Assembly: GCA_012511485.1 (NCBI GenBank)
Contig: JAAZFZ010000324.1
Span: forward strand, 1-5,446
Origin: Clostridiales bacterium
Lineage (GTDB): Bacteria > Bacillota > Clostridia > Oscillospirales > Acutalibacteraceae
Reading direction: 5' to 3'
DNA: 5,446 bases
This document shows, in pieces, positions 1-5,445 of the stretch. Position 1 is the first letter of the stretch. The number at the start of each line of letters is the position of its first letter. The position numbers and the translations under genes are program-made. The notes under the pieces are model-generated. The model was given only the letters and a program-made list of their open reading frames with translations, ran no database searches and was not told where the DNA came from.

Positions 1-1
1 A

Positions 2-244
2 AGTGATTCAAGCCACCGCCTGCACGGGTACAGGCACCCCGGCTTTGCCGTTAGGAACGCTCAGAGGCTCTACGGCCCGCTATCCATGATGGCTGAAAAC
101 ATTATCAAAAGGCATATGTGGCCACTGACTCCGACTCCTCCGAAATACAAGGAGGCTTTTATCGTTAGCTTTGTTGATAAGTATTGCACCGCACAGGAGA
201 TAATACTCACAAAAACTAAAAGAATGCCGGTCAGGCAGAAATAA
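2..244 (+). CDS. HD-domain phosphohydrolase, C-terminal part (5' end outside window)
   Basis: This open frame enters from the left edge and gives 80 residues before tandem TAA TAA stops at 242-247. Visible motifs are HGYRHP (fragment residues 8-13), RNAQ (18-21), KRHMWPLT (36-43) and, after a PPKYKEA stretch, FVDKYC (57-62). I recall this pattern from the C-terminal half of small HD-superfamily hydrolases in Clostridia, where the later His and Asp residues (RHMWPL, DKYC) help hold the metal site. The defining His and HD pair must lie upstream of the window and cannot be checked. HD proteins are metal-dependent phosphohydrolases, often acting on nucleotides; the substrate here is unknown. The protein ends in a basic tail (KTKRMPVRQK). 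The next gene starts 14 bases after the stop, so the two probably form one operon. The family call is fairly sure; the function is not. Confidence 0.82.
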   Translation, partial: SDSSHRLHGYRHPGFAVRNAQRLYGPLSMMAENIIKRHMWPLTPTPPKYKEAFIVSFVDKYCTAQEIILTKTKRMPVRQK

Positions 245-248
245 TAAT

Positions 249-252
249 GGAG
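249..252 (+). promoter_or_regulatory. Ribosome binding site that decides the start of the PF06541-family gene
   Basis: GGAG lies 6 nt before the ATG at 259. The in-frame ATG at 247 overlaps this site and has only a weak AGG about 11 nt upstream. The later ATG is therefore the better start. Confidence 0.65.
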
Positions 253-258
253 TTATAT

Positions 259-1131
259 ATGAAGGAAGTTTCTATTTTCATTTTTTACTTTTTCTTTTAC
301 AGTGCCATCGGCTGGTTTCTTGAATCAATTTATTGCTCCATCCCTGCAAAGAAGTGGATTAACAGGGGCTTCCTTACCGGTCCTATGTGTCCAATATACG
401 GCACGGGAGCACTCACTCTTGCTCTTTTGCTCGAGCCTATAAGTCATAAACTGATATATATTAATATATTCGGCAACAGGGTTTCTGTTACTCCCCTGCT
501 GGTTTTCGTTGCAGGCATGGTTTTGAGCGATATTGTTGAATTCTACACAAGCCTGATTATGGAAAAGCTGTTTCACGCCCACTGGTGGGATTACTCAGGC
601 AGGTTCCTGAATATTCAGGGCAGAATCTGTTTTTCACACACCCTTATTTGGGGTGGCGTCTCCCTTGCTTTTATTTATCTTGTTCATCCTGTAGTAGAAT
701 CTGCTGTTGCTAAAATACCGAATAATATTATTTATCTTATTCTGGCGGTAATCGCTGTAATATTTACTATCGACCTGATATATGCCGTGCGCAGTGCTAT
801 GGATATAAGGGCATTTATGGATAAATTCAGAAAGCTCAACAACCGTATTGTCAATGCCTCAAACTCTGTTTTGAAAAACCTTGAGAGCCATATCGAAATC
901 CATGTTGAAGGAATTCATGAAGCTACTCTCAAAAATGTTGGAAGATTCAACCAATGGAGAGACGATTTGACAGTTCAGTTCAACGAACTCCTCACTAAGC
1001 TCAAACGGGAAAACCGCTTGCTCAGAGGCTTCCCAAACCTAAGCAGCACAGCAAAAAAGCAGCTCCAGTCAATTGAGGAGCTGCTTCAAGAGCTGAAAAA
1101 ACGCTTGTTTGACGATGACAACAGGCAATAA
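259..1131 (+). CDS. Putative ABC-transporter type IV family membrane protein (PF06541-like)
   Basis: A 290-residue membrane protein of unknown biochemical role. Numbered from the ATG at 259, likely membrane helices are at about 3-24, 41-62, 77-101, 127-146 and 156-178. The remaining ~110 residues are soluble, charged and probably coiled coil. Family hallmarks are GWFLESIY (18-25), NRGFLTGPMCPIYG (35-48) and WWDYSGRFLNIQGRICF (109-125), which match my recollection of PF06541. That family is named as an ABC-transporter component, but no ATPase or binding protein is adjacent, so transport is unproven. An ATG at 247 would add four residues (MELY), but the GGAG at 249-252 favours 259. It follows the HD hydrolase by 14 nt, which suggests a shared job. 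Its last codons also hold the terminator of the opposing operon, and its stop is 3 nt from the end of the glycerate kinase gene. Confidence 0.85.
   Translation: MKEVSIFIFYFFFYSAIGWFLESIYCSIPAKKWINRGFLTGPMCPIYGTGALTLALLLEPISHKLIYINIFGNRVSVTPLLVFVAGMVLSDIVEFYTSLIMEKLFHAHWWDYSGRFLNIQGRICFSHTLIWGGVSLAFIYLVHPVVESAVAKIPNNIIYLILAVIAVIFTIDLIYAVRSAMDIRAFMDKFRKLNNRIVNASNSVLKNLESHIEIHVEGIHEATLKNVGRFNQWRDDLTVQFNELLTKLKRENRLLRGFPNLSSTAKKQLQSIEELLQELKKRLFDDDNRQ
1053..1086 (-). terminator. Intrinsic terminator of the minus-strand his/M20/glycerate kinase operon
   Basis: Read on the minus strand, AAGCAGCTCC (1086-1077) pairs perfectly with GGAGCTGCTT (1066-1057) around a 10-nt loop, and a run of T (from A at 1058-1053) follows. 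This 10-bp stem plus U-tract is a classic rho-independent terminator. It lies about 50 nt past the glycerate kinase stop, wholly inside the coding end of the convergent membrane protein gene, where it encodes part of the C-terminal coiled coil. On the plus strand no T-run follows, so it is directional. Confidence 0.8.
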
Positions 1132-1134
1132 AAA

Positions 1135-2247
1135 TCACAGGGATAAATCCTTCAGCGCAGTTACGGCAGCAGCATATAAATCCTGCCTGCAGGTCTTTTG
1201 AAGGGTTAGAATATCGGCCTTATCCTTTCTTGATGCATACATTGCGGAGATTCCGAAGGTATGCATTTTTTCTGCCCCTTCCCCAAGAATTCCGCAAACG
1301 GCAATAACCCTGCAGCCATTTTTTGCTGCCCTTTTTGCAACACCAAACGGAACCTTGCCGCCCGTTGTCTGAAAGTCCATGCAGCCCTCGCCAGTTATAA
1401 CTATATCCGTGTCCTTTAGCAATTCGTCAAAGCCTGCAGCGTCGAGCAGTAAATCTATGCCGGAGCAGAGTTTTCCCTTCAAAAAGGCCACAACACCTGC
1501 GCCAAGACCTCCGGCAGCACCAGCACCCCGTAATTTGCCCACATCAACGCCGAGGTCGGATTTTATCACCTTAGCCATGTTCCTCAGCCCGTCATCGAGA
1601 GTCATCACAGCAGTGCTGTCAGCCCCCTTCTGAGGGGCAAAAACATAAGCCGCACCCTCATTGCCGTAAAGAGGATTTTCGACATCGCAGGCGGCAGTAA
1701 AGGTAATATCCGGCATTTTTTCGGGAGCAATGATTCTTTTAACTCTTATCATAGGTTCGCCGACAGGCTCAAGCCTGCGCGACTCAGAATCGAGAAATCT
1801 GTAGCCGAGACTATCCGCCATACCCATGCCACAGTCATTTGTGGCGCTGCCGCCAAGCCCGAGCAATATGTTGCTTGCGCCTGTTTCCAGTGCATGCTTA
1901 ATTAAGTCGCCAACCCCCAGAGTGGTTGTTAATAGCGGGTTTTTCTTTTCACCCACAAGCGGCAGGCCAGCACATGATGCCATTTCAATAACGGCGGTTT
2001 GCCCTGCGAGAAGATATTCTGCCTGCACAGGCTCTCCAAACGGCCCTCTAACGGTGGTTTTTATAAGCTCGCCGCCTTTAACCGCTTTCATAGCGCAAAG
2101 AAACCCCTCGCCGCCATCGGCGACGGGGAGCTTTTTTATTTTTGAGCCGGGCAAACAATCCTCAATCGCTCTTTCAATGATATCGCAAACCTCCTGCGAT
2201 GACATTGTGCCTTTGAACGAATCCGGAGCAATCAAAAAGTTCGGCAT
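1135..2247 (-). CDS. Glycerate kinase, GarK/GlxK family
   Basis: A 370-residue protein, about the usual length for this family, which phosphorylates D-glycerate with ATP in the cytoplasm; GarK/GlxK enzymes are reported to form 2-phosphoglycerate, feeding lower glycolysis. Motifs in order are APDSFKGT (7-14), PVADGGEG (41-48), GLGGSATND (130-138), CDVENPLYG (187-195), GAGAAGGLG (241-249) and ITGEGCMDFQT (284-294). The last is usually TGEGRxDxQT, so Cys289-Met290 is a mild variant; the acidic and QT positions remain. The ATG at 2247 has AGAGGG at 2255-2260, 7 nt upstream. It starts 16 nt after the M20 gene and is the last gene of the minus-strand operon, before the terminator at 1053-1086. No glycerate-producing enzyme or transporter is visible, so its substrate source is unknown. 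Family assignment is secure; the choice between 2- and 3-phosphorylation is by homology. Confidence 0.93.
   Translation of the reverse strand: MPNFLIAPDSFKGTMSSQEVCDIIERAIEDCLPGSKIKKLPVADGGEGFLCAMKAVKGGELIKTTVRGPFGEPVQAEYLLAGQTAVIEMASCAGLPLVGEKKNPLLTTTLGVGDLIKHALETGASNILLGLGGSATNDCGMGMADSLGYRFLDSESRRLEPVGEPMIRVKRIIAPEKMPDITFTAACDVENPLYGNEGAAYVFAPQKGADSTAVMTLDDGLRNMAKVIKSDLGVDVGKLRGAGAAGGLGAGVVAFLKGKLCSGIDLLLDAAGFDELLKDTDIVITGEGCMDFQTTGGKVPFGVAKRAAKNGCRVIAVCGILGEGAEKMHTFGISAMYASRKDKADILTLQKTCRQDLYAAAVTALKDLSL
1233..1271 (+). terminator. Candidate plus-strand intrinsic terminator inside the glycerate kinase gene
   Basis: ATGCATAC (1233-1240) pairs perfectly with GTATGCAT (1259-1266). An inner hairpin CGGA/TCCG (1245-1248 with 1252-1255, loop GAT) sits between them, and the outer stem runs into six T (1266-1271). 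It is about 100 nt past the stop of the PF06541-family gene, and no better plus-strand terminator is seen nearer. The outer stem is rather AT-rich and has an asymmetric internal loop, so it may be chance within codons for MHT...MYAS on the other strand. Confidence 0.4.
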
Positions 2248-2263
2248 GATTCTACCCTCTCAA

Positions 2264-3742
2264 TCAGCTTTGTGAAAGGTTGCGCACATAACTCTTAAAG
2301 AATGAAACGCCCTGCCCGAGTGTACTGACTGGTACTTTTTCATTTGTTGCATGAGTGCAGAGCAGCAGAGATGTATTGACATGGAAGGGAGAGAAGCGAT
2401 AAATATTATCGCAAATCGGCTCGTAGAAGCAGGCATCTGTTCCGCCCATGACAAGGTACGGGGCGACGATATTATCGGCATTATCGGCCATGCAAAGCTC
2501 CTCAATAATCTTGAATGCCCTTGAATCCGTAGGTGAAAACTTTGATGCCTCTTTTGATTTTAAAACCTTGATATTTATGTTTTTGTTTCTGACAACTTTT
2601 TTTATATGCCTTTCAATATCGGCGGTTGTCGTGCCTGGCATCTGCCTGAAGTTGACTGTAACGGCAGCAATCTGAGGCAAAACATTTGCCGCCGGGCTGC
2701 CCTGTGACATTGTGACCGCCGTGGTAGTCCTTATCATACATGCGGCGGGGGGTAATCTTTTCATAACTGCCTTAATAACGGGCTTTAGGAGCCAGATATT
2801 GCAGGCAATAATCCTCGCAGGATATGAAGCATTCCTACCTATGTTTGCAAAAAGCTGTGAAAGGAAGGGAAGTAGCTTTGATTTGAACTGATGGTTTTCC
2901 AAATCCTTAATAACATCAGCCAATTGACCGAGAGCTGTATGCTTTGGCGGCTGCGATGAATGGCCGCCCTTGCTGCTTATTGAAATTTCAAAGTCGGCAT
3001 ATCCCTTTTCCGCAATGCCGATGCCGGCAAGGTTTTTATTTATTATCCCTTTAATATTTACAGGAAGTATCGCACCGCCCTCATCGAGCACACTGTCCAG
3101 CCTTATTCCCCTGCTCTTGAGTGTATCCATAATTGACTTTGCACCCGAATGCTCTGAGGCAACAACCTCCTCGTCATGCCCGAAGCAAAGATAAACATCC
3201 CTTTCAGGCTCAAAGCCCTCATCAATAAGGGTTTCAACAGCCTCCATAACACAAATAAGGTGGTTTTTCATGTCAAGGGCGCCTCTGCCCCAGATAAATT
3301 CGCCGTCGTTTTCGCCGCCGAAGGCAGGATGCTCCCAGTCTTTTTCAGTTCCCGGTGCAACCGGCACAACATCCTGGTGTGAAAGCAGGGCAATCGGTTC
3401 TAGTGACGGATTTTTCCCTTTCCAGCGGTAGAGAAGGCTAGCTTTGGATATAACCTCTTTTGAAAGAGTTTTATGTATCAGCGGATATGTTTCCTCCAGA
3501 TATTTATGAAACCGCTCAAACTGCGACCAGTCGACATTCTCCCATTCGGGGTAGGATACAGTCGGTATGCGTATGGCACCGCTCAGGTGTTCGGCAGCCT
3601 TCTTGGCATCCACCTTTTCTTTGCTGAATTTCGGTATATCTCTTTTCTTAGGGGTATAGAATATTGCCCTAATGAGGGTAATAATGATAAATGCACACAA
3701 AATGAAGAGAATAAAGAAAAGTATTTTTTCAGCCAGGCCCAT
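2264..3742 (-). CDS. M20-family metallopeptidase, carboxypeptidase S/PM20D1-like, membrane-anchored
   Basis: A 492-residue zinc hydrolase that probably cleaves peptides or N-acyl amino acids. Residues 7-28 form one hydrophobic helix, likely an uncleaved anchor, followed by basic residues (Arg25, Lys32-Lys33-Arg34). The di-zinc site is complete: His122 (SHQDVVPV), bridging Asp157 (GRGALDMK), catalytic Glu191 and ligand Glu192 (GHDEEV), Asp220 (VLDEGG) and His464 (THATNEK). The lid/dimerisation domain begins near GGHSSQPP (259-266), and GGTDACFY (433-440) precedes the last ligand. The SHQDVVPV and GRGALDMK forms point to the CPS1/PM20D1 branch rather than to carnosinases. The start is the ATG at 3742, with AAGGAGG 10 nt upstream. 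It begins 21 nt after hisE and ends 16 nt before glycerate kinase, so it is probably co-transcribed with both. Substrate and membrane orientation cannot be settled from sequence. Confidence 0.9.
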   Translation of the reverse strand: MGLAEKILFFILFILCAFIIITLIRAIFYTPKKRDIPKFSKEKVDAKKAAEHLSGAIRIPTVSYPEWENVDWSQFERFHKYLEETYPLIHKTLSKEVISKASLLYRWKGKNPSLEPIALLSHQDVVPVAPGTEKDWEHPAFGGENDGEFIWGRGALDMKNHLICVMEAVETLIDEGFEPERDVYLCFGHDEEVVASEHSGAKSIMDTLKSRGIRLDSVLDEGGAILPVNIKGIINKNLAGIGIAEKGYADFEISISSKGGHSSQPPKHTALGQLADVIKDLENHQFKSKLLPFLSQLFANIGRNASYPARIIACNIWLLKPVIKAVMKRLPPAACMIRTTTAVTMSQGSPAANVLPQIAAVTVNFRQMPGTTTADIERHIKKVVRNKNINIKVLKSKEASKFSPTDSRAFKIIEELCMADNADNIVAPYLVMGGTDACFYEPICDNIYRFSPFHVNTSLLLCTHATNEKVPVSTLGQGVSFFKSYVRNLSQS

Positions 3743-3752
3743 GTTTAAAAGC

Positions 3753-3759
3753 CCTCCTT
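3753..3759 (-). promoter_or_regulatory. Strong ribosome binding site of the M20 peptidase gene
   Basis: AAGGAGG on the minus strand, 10 nt before the ATG at 3742, lies in the 21-nt gap after hisE. It supports independent and efficient translation of the first non-histidine gene. I see no terminator in this gap, so read-through from hisE is expected. Confidence 0.7.
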
Positions 3760-3763
3760 GAGT

Positions 3764-4090
3764 CTAAGTGTTTTTATCTGCTTGATGAATTGCTTTGAGG
3801 TTGCCGGTTTTGGCGCTTCGTTTTTTAAGCTCCGCTGCAATATCATCAGGAGTCACCTCTGCCTGTGCCATGAGCACCGTTAGGTGAAAAATAAGGTCAC
3901 TAATTTCATATATAATTTCTTTTTTATCGGCGTTTTTGGCGGCAATTATTGTTTCAGCACACTCCTCACCGCATTTTTTCAGTATTTTGTCAATCCCCTG
4001 CTCAAAAAGATAGCAGGTATAAGAACCCTCCATGGGGTTTGCCTTGCGCTGCAATATTACATCATATAAGCAATTAAAAGCGTCTTGCAT
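3764..4090 (-). CDS. hisE: Phosphoribosyl-ATP pyrophosphatase HisE
   Basis: HisE hydrolyses phosphoribosyl-ATP to phosphoribosyl-AMP and pyrophosphate, the second step of histidine synthesis. The 108-residue form starting at 4090 (MQDAFNCLYDVI...) has the normal length of a stand-alone HisE. Motifs are GSYTCYLF (22-29), the metal-binding helix GEECAE (41-46, Glu42, Glu43, Glu46) and YEISDLIFHL (61-70, Asp65), all alpha-helical as in the MazG-like fold. An in-frame ATG at 4141 would give 125 residues and overlap hisI by 35 nt, but it has no ribosome binding site and the added MLSGGPKNNINNSEMGF is not family-like. The ATG at 4099 abuts GGAG with no spacer. The ATG at 4090 has GGAG at a 9-nt spacing. 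The gene follows hisI by 16 nt; many bacteria fuse the two as HisIE, but here they are separate. Confidence 0.93.
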   Translation of the reverse strand: MQDAFNCLYDVILQRKANPMEGSYTCYLFEQGIDKILKKCGEECAETIIAAKNADKKEIIYEISDLIFHLTVLMAQAEVTPDDIAAELKKRSAKTGNLKAIHQADKNT

Positions 4091-4099
4091 AAATCCCAT

Positions 4100-4103
4100 C
4101 TCC
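4100..4103 (-). promoter_or_regulatory. Ribosome binding site that decides the hisE start
   Basis: GGAG on the minus strand sits in the hisI-hisE gap, 9 nt before the ATG at 4090. It touches the ATG at 4099 directly and lies downstream of the ATG at 4141, so it can serve only the shortest form. Confidence 0.6.
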
Positions 4104-4106
4104 GAA

Positions 4107-4457
4107 TTATTTATATTGTTCTTCGGACCTCCAGATAACATTAAAGAAGCAGCTTGTGTGCCCAGTGTGGCATGCCGGCCCGCTCTGCTTTACTTTAATC
4201 AGCAGTGTATCATAGTCACAATCGGCAGTTATTTTGAGAACTTTCTGAACATGGCCGGAGGTTTCACCCTTATTCCAAAGCCTGTGACGGGAGCGGCTGT
4301 AAAACCATGTATAGCCTGTTTCAAGAGTTTTTTCCAGTGATTCTCTGTTCATGTATGCCATCATTAGAATCCTTCCGGTTCTATAATCCTTGATTATAGT
4401 AGGAATCAGATGGCTTTTTCTAAATAATCTTTCAACAACCCCATCCGAAATATTCAA
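4107..4457 (-). CDS. hisI: Phosphoribosyl-AMP cyclohydrolase HisI (TTG start)
   Basis: HisI opens the purine ring of phosphoribosyl-AMP to give ProFAR, the third step of the histidine pathway. The 116-residue protein has the full family signature: LIPTIIKD (17-24), MMAYMN (32-37), WFYSRSRHRLWNKGETSGH (51-69), DCDYD (79-83) and GPACHTGHTSCF (93-104). Cys80, Cys96 and Cys103 have the 16- and 7-residue spacing of the known zinc ligands; Asp79, Asp81 and Asp83 match the magnesium ligands. The start is a TTG at 4457, supported by GGAGG 8 nt upstream and by the lack of a suitable in-frame ATG before the conserved LIPTI. It begins 2 nt after the hisA stop, so its translation is likely coupled to hisA. 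It stops 16 nt before hisE. The assignment is very secure; only the start codon is open to doubt. Confidence 0.95.
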   Translation of the reverse strand: MNISDGVVERLFRKSHLIPTIIKDYRTGRILMMAYMNRESLEKTLETGYTWFYSRSRHRLWNKGETSGHVQKVLKITADCDYDTLLIKVKQSGPACHTGHTSCFFNVIWRSEEQYK

Positions 4458-4459
4458 AA

Positions 4460-5191
4460 CTAAGTCCTCCCCTCAGATTCGCTTGCAACTGCTACTGCCT
4501 GAGATAGATTTAATGTACCACAGTAAATCGAACGACCGCAGATTGCTCCATACAAATCACATTTTTTAAGATTATTTATATCCTTCATGTCGGTTATGCC
4601 GCCGCTTGCAATAACATTGCAACTAACCGCCTTGTTGAGGGCTTGAAGCCTCTCAACATTAGGGCCGGAGAGCATACCGTCACGATTGATATCAGTGAAA
4701 ATAATATACTCGACTCCGTAGCACTCCATTTCTTTGGCAAGCTCAATAAAATCGATTGAGCTTAGCTCAACCCATCCCCCCGCCGCCACTTTGGAGCCCT
4801 TTGCATCTATGCCGACGGCTATTTTTTCACCGAAGCTTTCCACTGCTGATTTTACAAGCAGAGGATTTTTTATAGCTGCAGAGCCGAGCACAATCCTTGA
4901 AATGCCATTGCTGAGATAGAATTCTATATCCTCCATGCTGCGTATGCCGCCGCCTAATTCAACCTTCAATCCGCTGTGCCTTGCAACATCCAGAAAAATG
5001 CCGCTGTTTACTCTACGCCCGCTTATTGCTCCATCAAGGTCAACCATATGAATCCATTGTGCGCCGGCTGCTTTGAAGGACTCTGCAGTTGACATATAAT
5101 TCTCCGCAACCCGTTGTGCTGTGGACATATCGCCTTGGAACAAGCGTACACATTCACCGTTTTTTATATCTATTGCGGGCAGAATCACCAT
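4460..5191 (-). CDS. hisA: ProFAR isomerase HisA
   Basis: HisA (EC 5.3.1.16) isomerises ProFAR to PRFAR, the fourth step of histidine synthesis, by an Amadori rearrangement. The 243-residue protein is a typical single (beta/alpha)8 barrel. Visible features are LPAIDI (4-9) with catalytic Asp8, VDLDGA (50-55), the first phosphate loop VELGGGIR (77-84), GIDAKG (127-132) with catalytic Asp129, WVELS (140-144), FTDINRDGM (165-173) and the second phosphate loop ASGGIT (195-200). The GIDAKG and W140 region marks HisA rather than the related HisF. The ATG at 5191 shares one base with the hisB stop (TGATG), and AAGGGGG lies 7 nt upstream inside hisB, so translation is probably coupled. It directly follows hisB, with no hisH between, and precedes hisI by 2 nt. 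No odd residues or breaks are seen. Confidence 0.96.
   Translation of the reverse strand: MVILPAIDIKNGECVRLFQGDMSTAQRVAENYMSTAESFKAAGAQWIHMVDLDGAISGRRVNSGIFLDVARHSGLKVELGGGIRSMEDIEFYLSNGISRIVLGSAAIKNPLLVKSAVESFGEKIAVGIDAKGSKVAAGGWVELSSIDFIELAKEMECYGVEYIIFTDINRDGMLSGPNVERLQALNKAVSCNVIASGGITDMKDINNLKKCDLYGAICGRSIYCGTLNLSQAVAVASESEGRT
4466..4470 (-). promoter_or_regulatory. Strong ribosome binding site supporting the TTG start of hisI
   Basis: GGAGG (within AGGGGAGGA) on the minus strand lies 8 nt before TTG at 4457, inside the last codons of hisA. A near-perfect site at ideal spacing makes the unusual start codon credible. Confidence 0.75.
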
Positions 5192-5445
5192 CAGAGAACC
5201 CCCTTGGCGGAAAGCAATCCCTCGCTGCTAATAGCTGTGGCAACATTTAAGGCATGGGCGGCTGCTTTAAAAACAGCCTCAATCTGATGATGTGCATTGC
5301 TGCCGTACAAAAGCTTTATGTGTAGTGTTATGCCTGCATTGAAAGCAAAGGCTCTGAAAAACTCCTCACAAAGGCAGGTGTCAAACTCGCCAACCTTCTC
5401 GGCATTGAAATCAGCATCAAAAACTAGGAATGACCTACCACTGAT
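5191..5445 (-). CDS. hisB: Imidazoleglycerol-phosphate dehydratase HisB, C-terminal part (5' end outside window)
   Basis: The gene runs off the right edge; the window holds its last 84 residues and a TGA at 5193-5191. HisB dehydrates imidazole glycerol phosphate to imidazole acetol phosphate, using manganese bound by two HHxxE-type motifs. The fragment shows the second half of the family signature: SGRSFLVFDADF (2-13), KVGEFDT (17-23), EEFFRAFAFNAGITLHI (27-43), LLYGSNAHHQIEAVFKA (45-61) with the metal motif His52-His53-x-x-Glu56, and the usual C-terminal AKGVL ending. The terminal LSAKGVL is the normal end of the dehydratase, so this end is complete. Whether the upstream part carries a fused histidinol-phosphatase domain cannot be seen; stand-alone dehydratases are usual in Firmicutes. 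Its stop overlaps the hisA start by one base, and it carries the hisA ribosome binding site. Confidence 0.95.
   Translation of the reverse strand: MSGRSFLVFDADFNAEKVGEFDTCLCEEFFRAFAFNAGITLHIKLLYGSNAHHQIEAVFKAAAHALNVATAISSEGLLSAKGVL

Noticed and set aside
247..258. Upstream ATG at 247 for the PF06541-family gene
   Set aside because: It overlaps the likely ribosome binding site at 249-252 and has only a weak site of its own. It adds four residues and cannot be fully excluded.
1182..1199. CCTGCAGG palindrome followed by TCTTTT as a plus-strand terminator
   Set aside because: Pairing leaves almost no loop and the T-run is interrupted, so a stable terminator hairpin is unlikely. The structure at 1233-1271 is a better candidate.
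1379..1633. 84-codon plus-strand open frame opposite glycerate kinase
   Set aside because: It is antisense to conserved glycerate kinase motifs and rich in Ser/Pro/Ala, typical of reverse-strand reading of a Gly/Ala-rich gene.
1826..2275. 149-codon plus-strand open frame opposite glycerate kinase
   Set aside because: It is antisense to a gene with complete family motifs, has a low-complexity Ser/Pro-rich product and no ribosome binding site that I can see. It is a shadow frame.
2264..3742. Carnosinase-type function for the M20 enzyme, suggested by the his neighbours
   Set aside because: The metal-site motifs SHQDVVPV and GRGALDMK fit the CPS1/PM20D1 branch better than the carnosine dipeptidase branch, so neighbourhood alone is not enough.
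4091..4141. Longer HisE start at ATG 4141 overlapping hisI by 35 nt
   Set aside because: There is no ribosome binding site in front, the extra N-terminal residues are not family-like, and the 108-residue form already has the usual HisE length.
4032..4340. 102-codon plus-strand open frame opposite hisI and hisE
   Set aside because: It lies antisense to two well-recognised his genes, and its product matches no family known to me.
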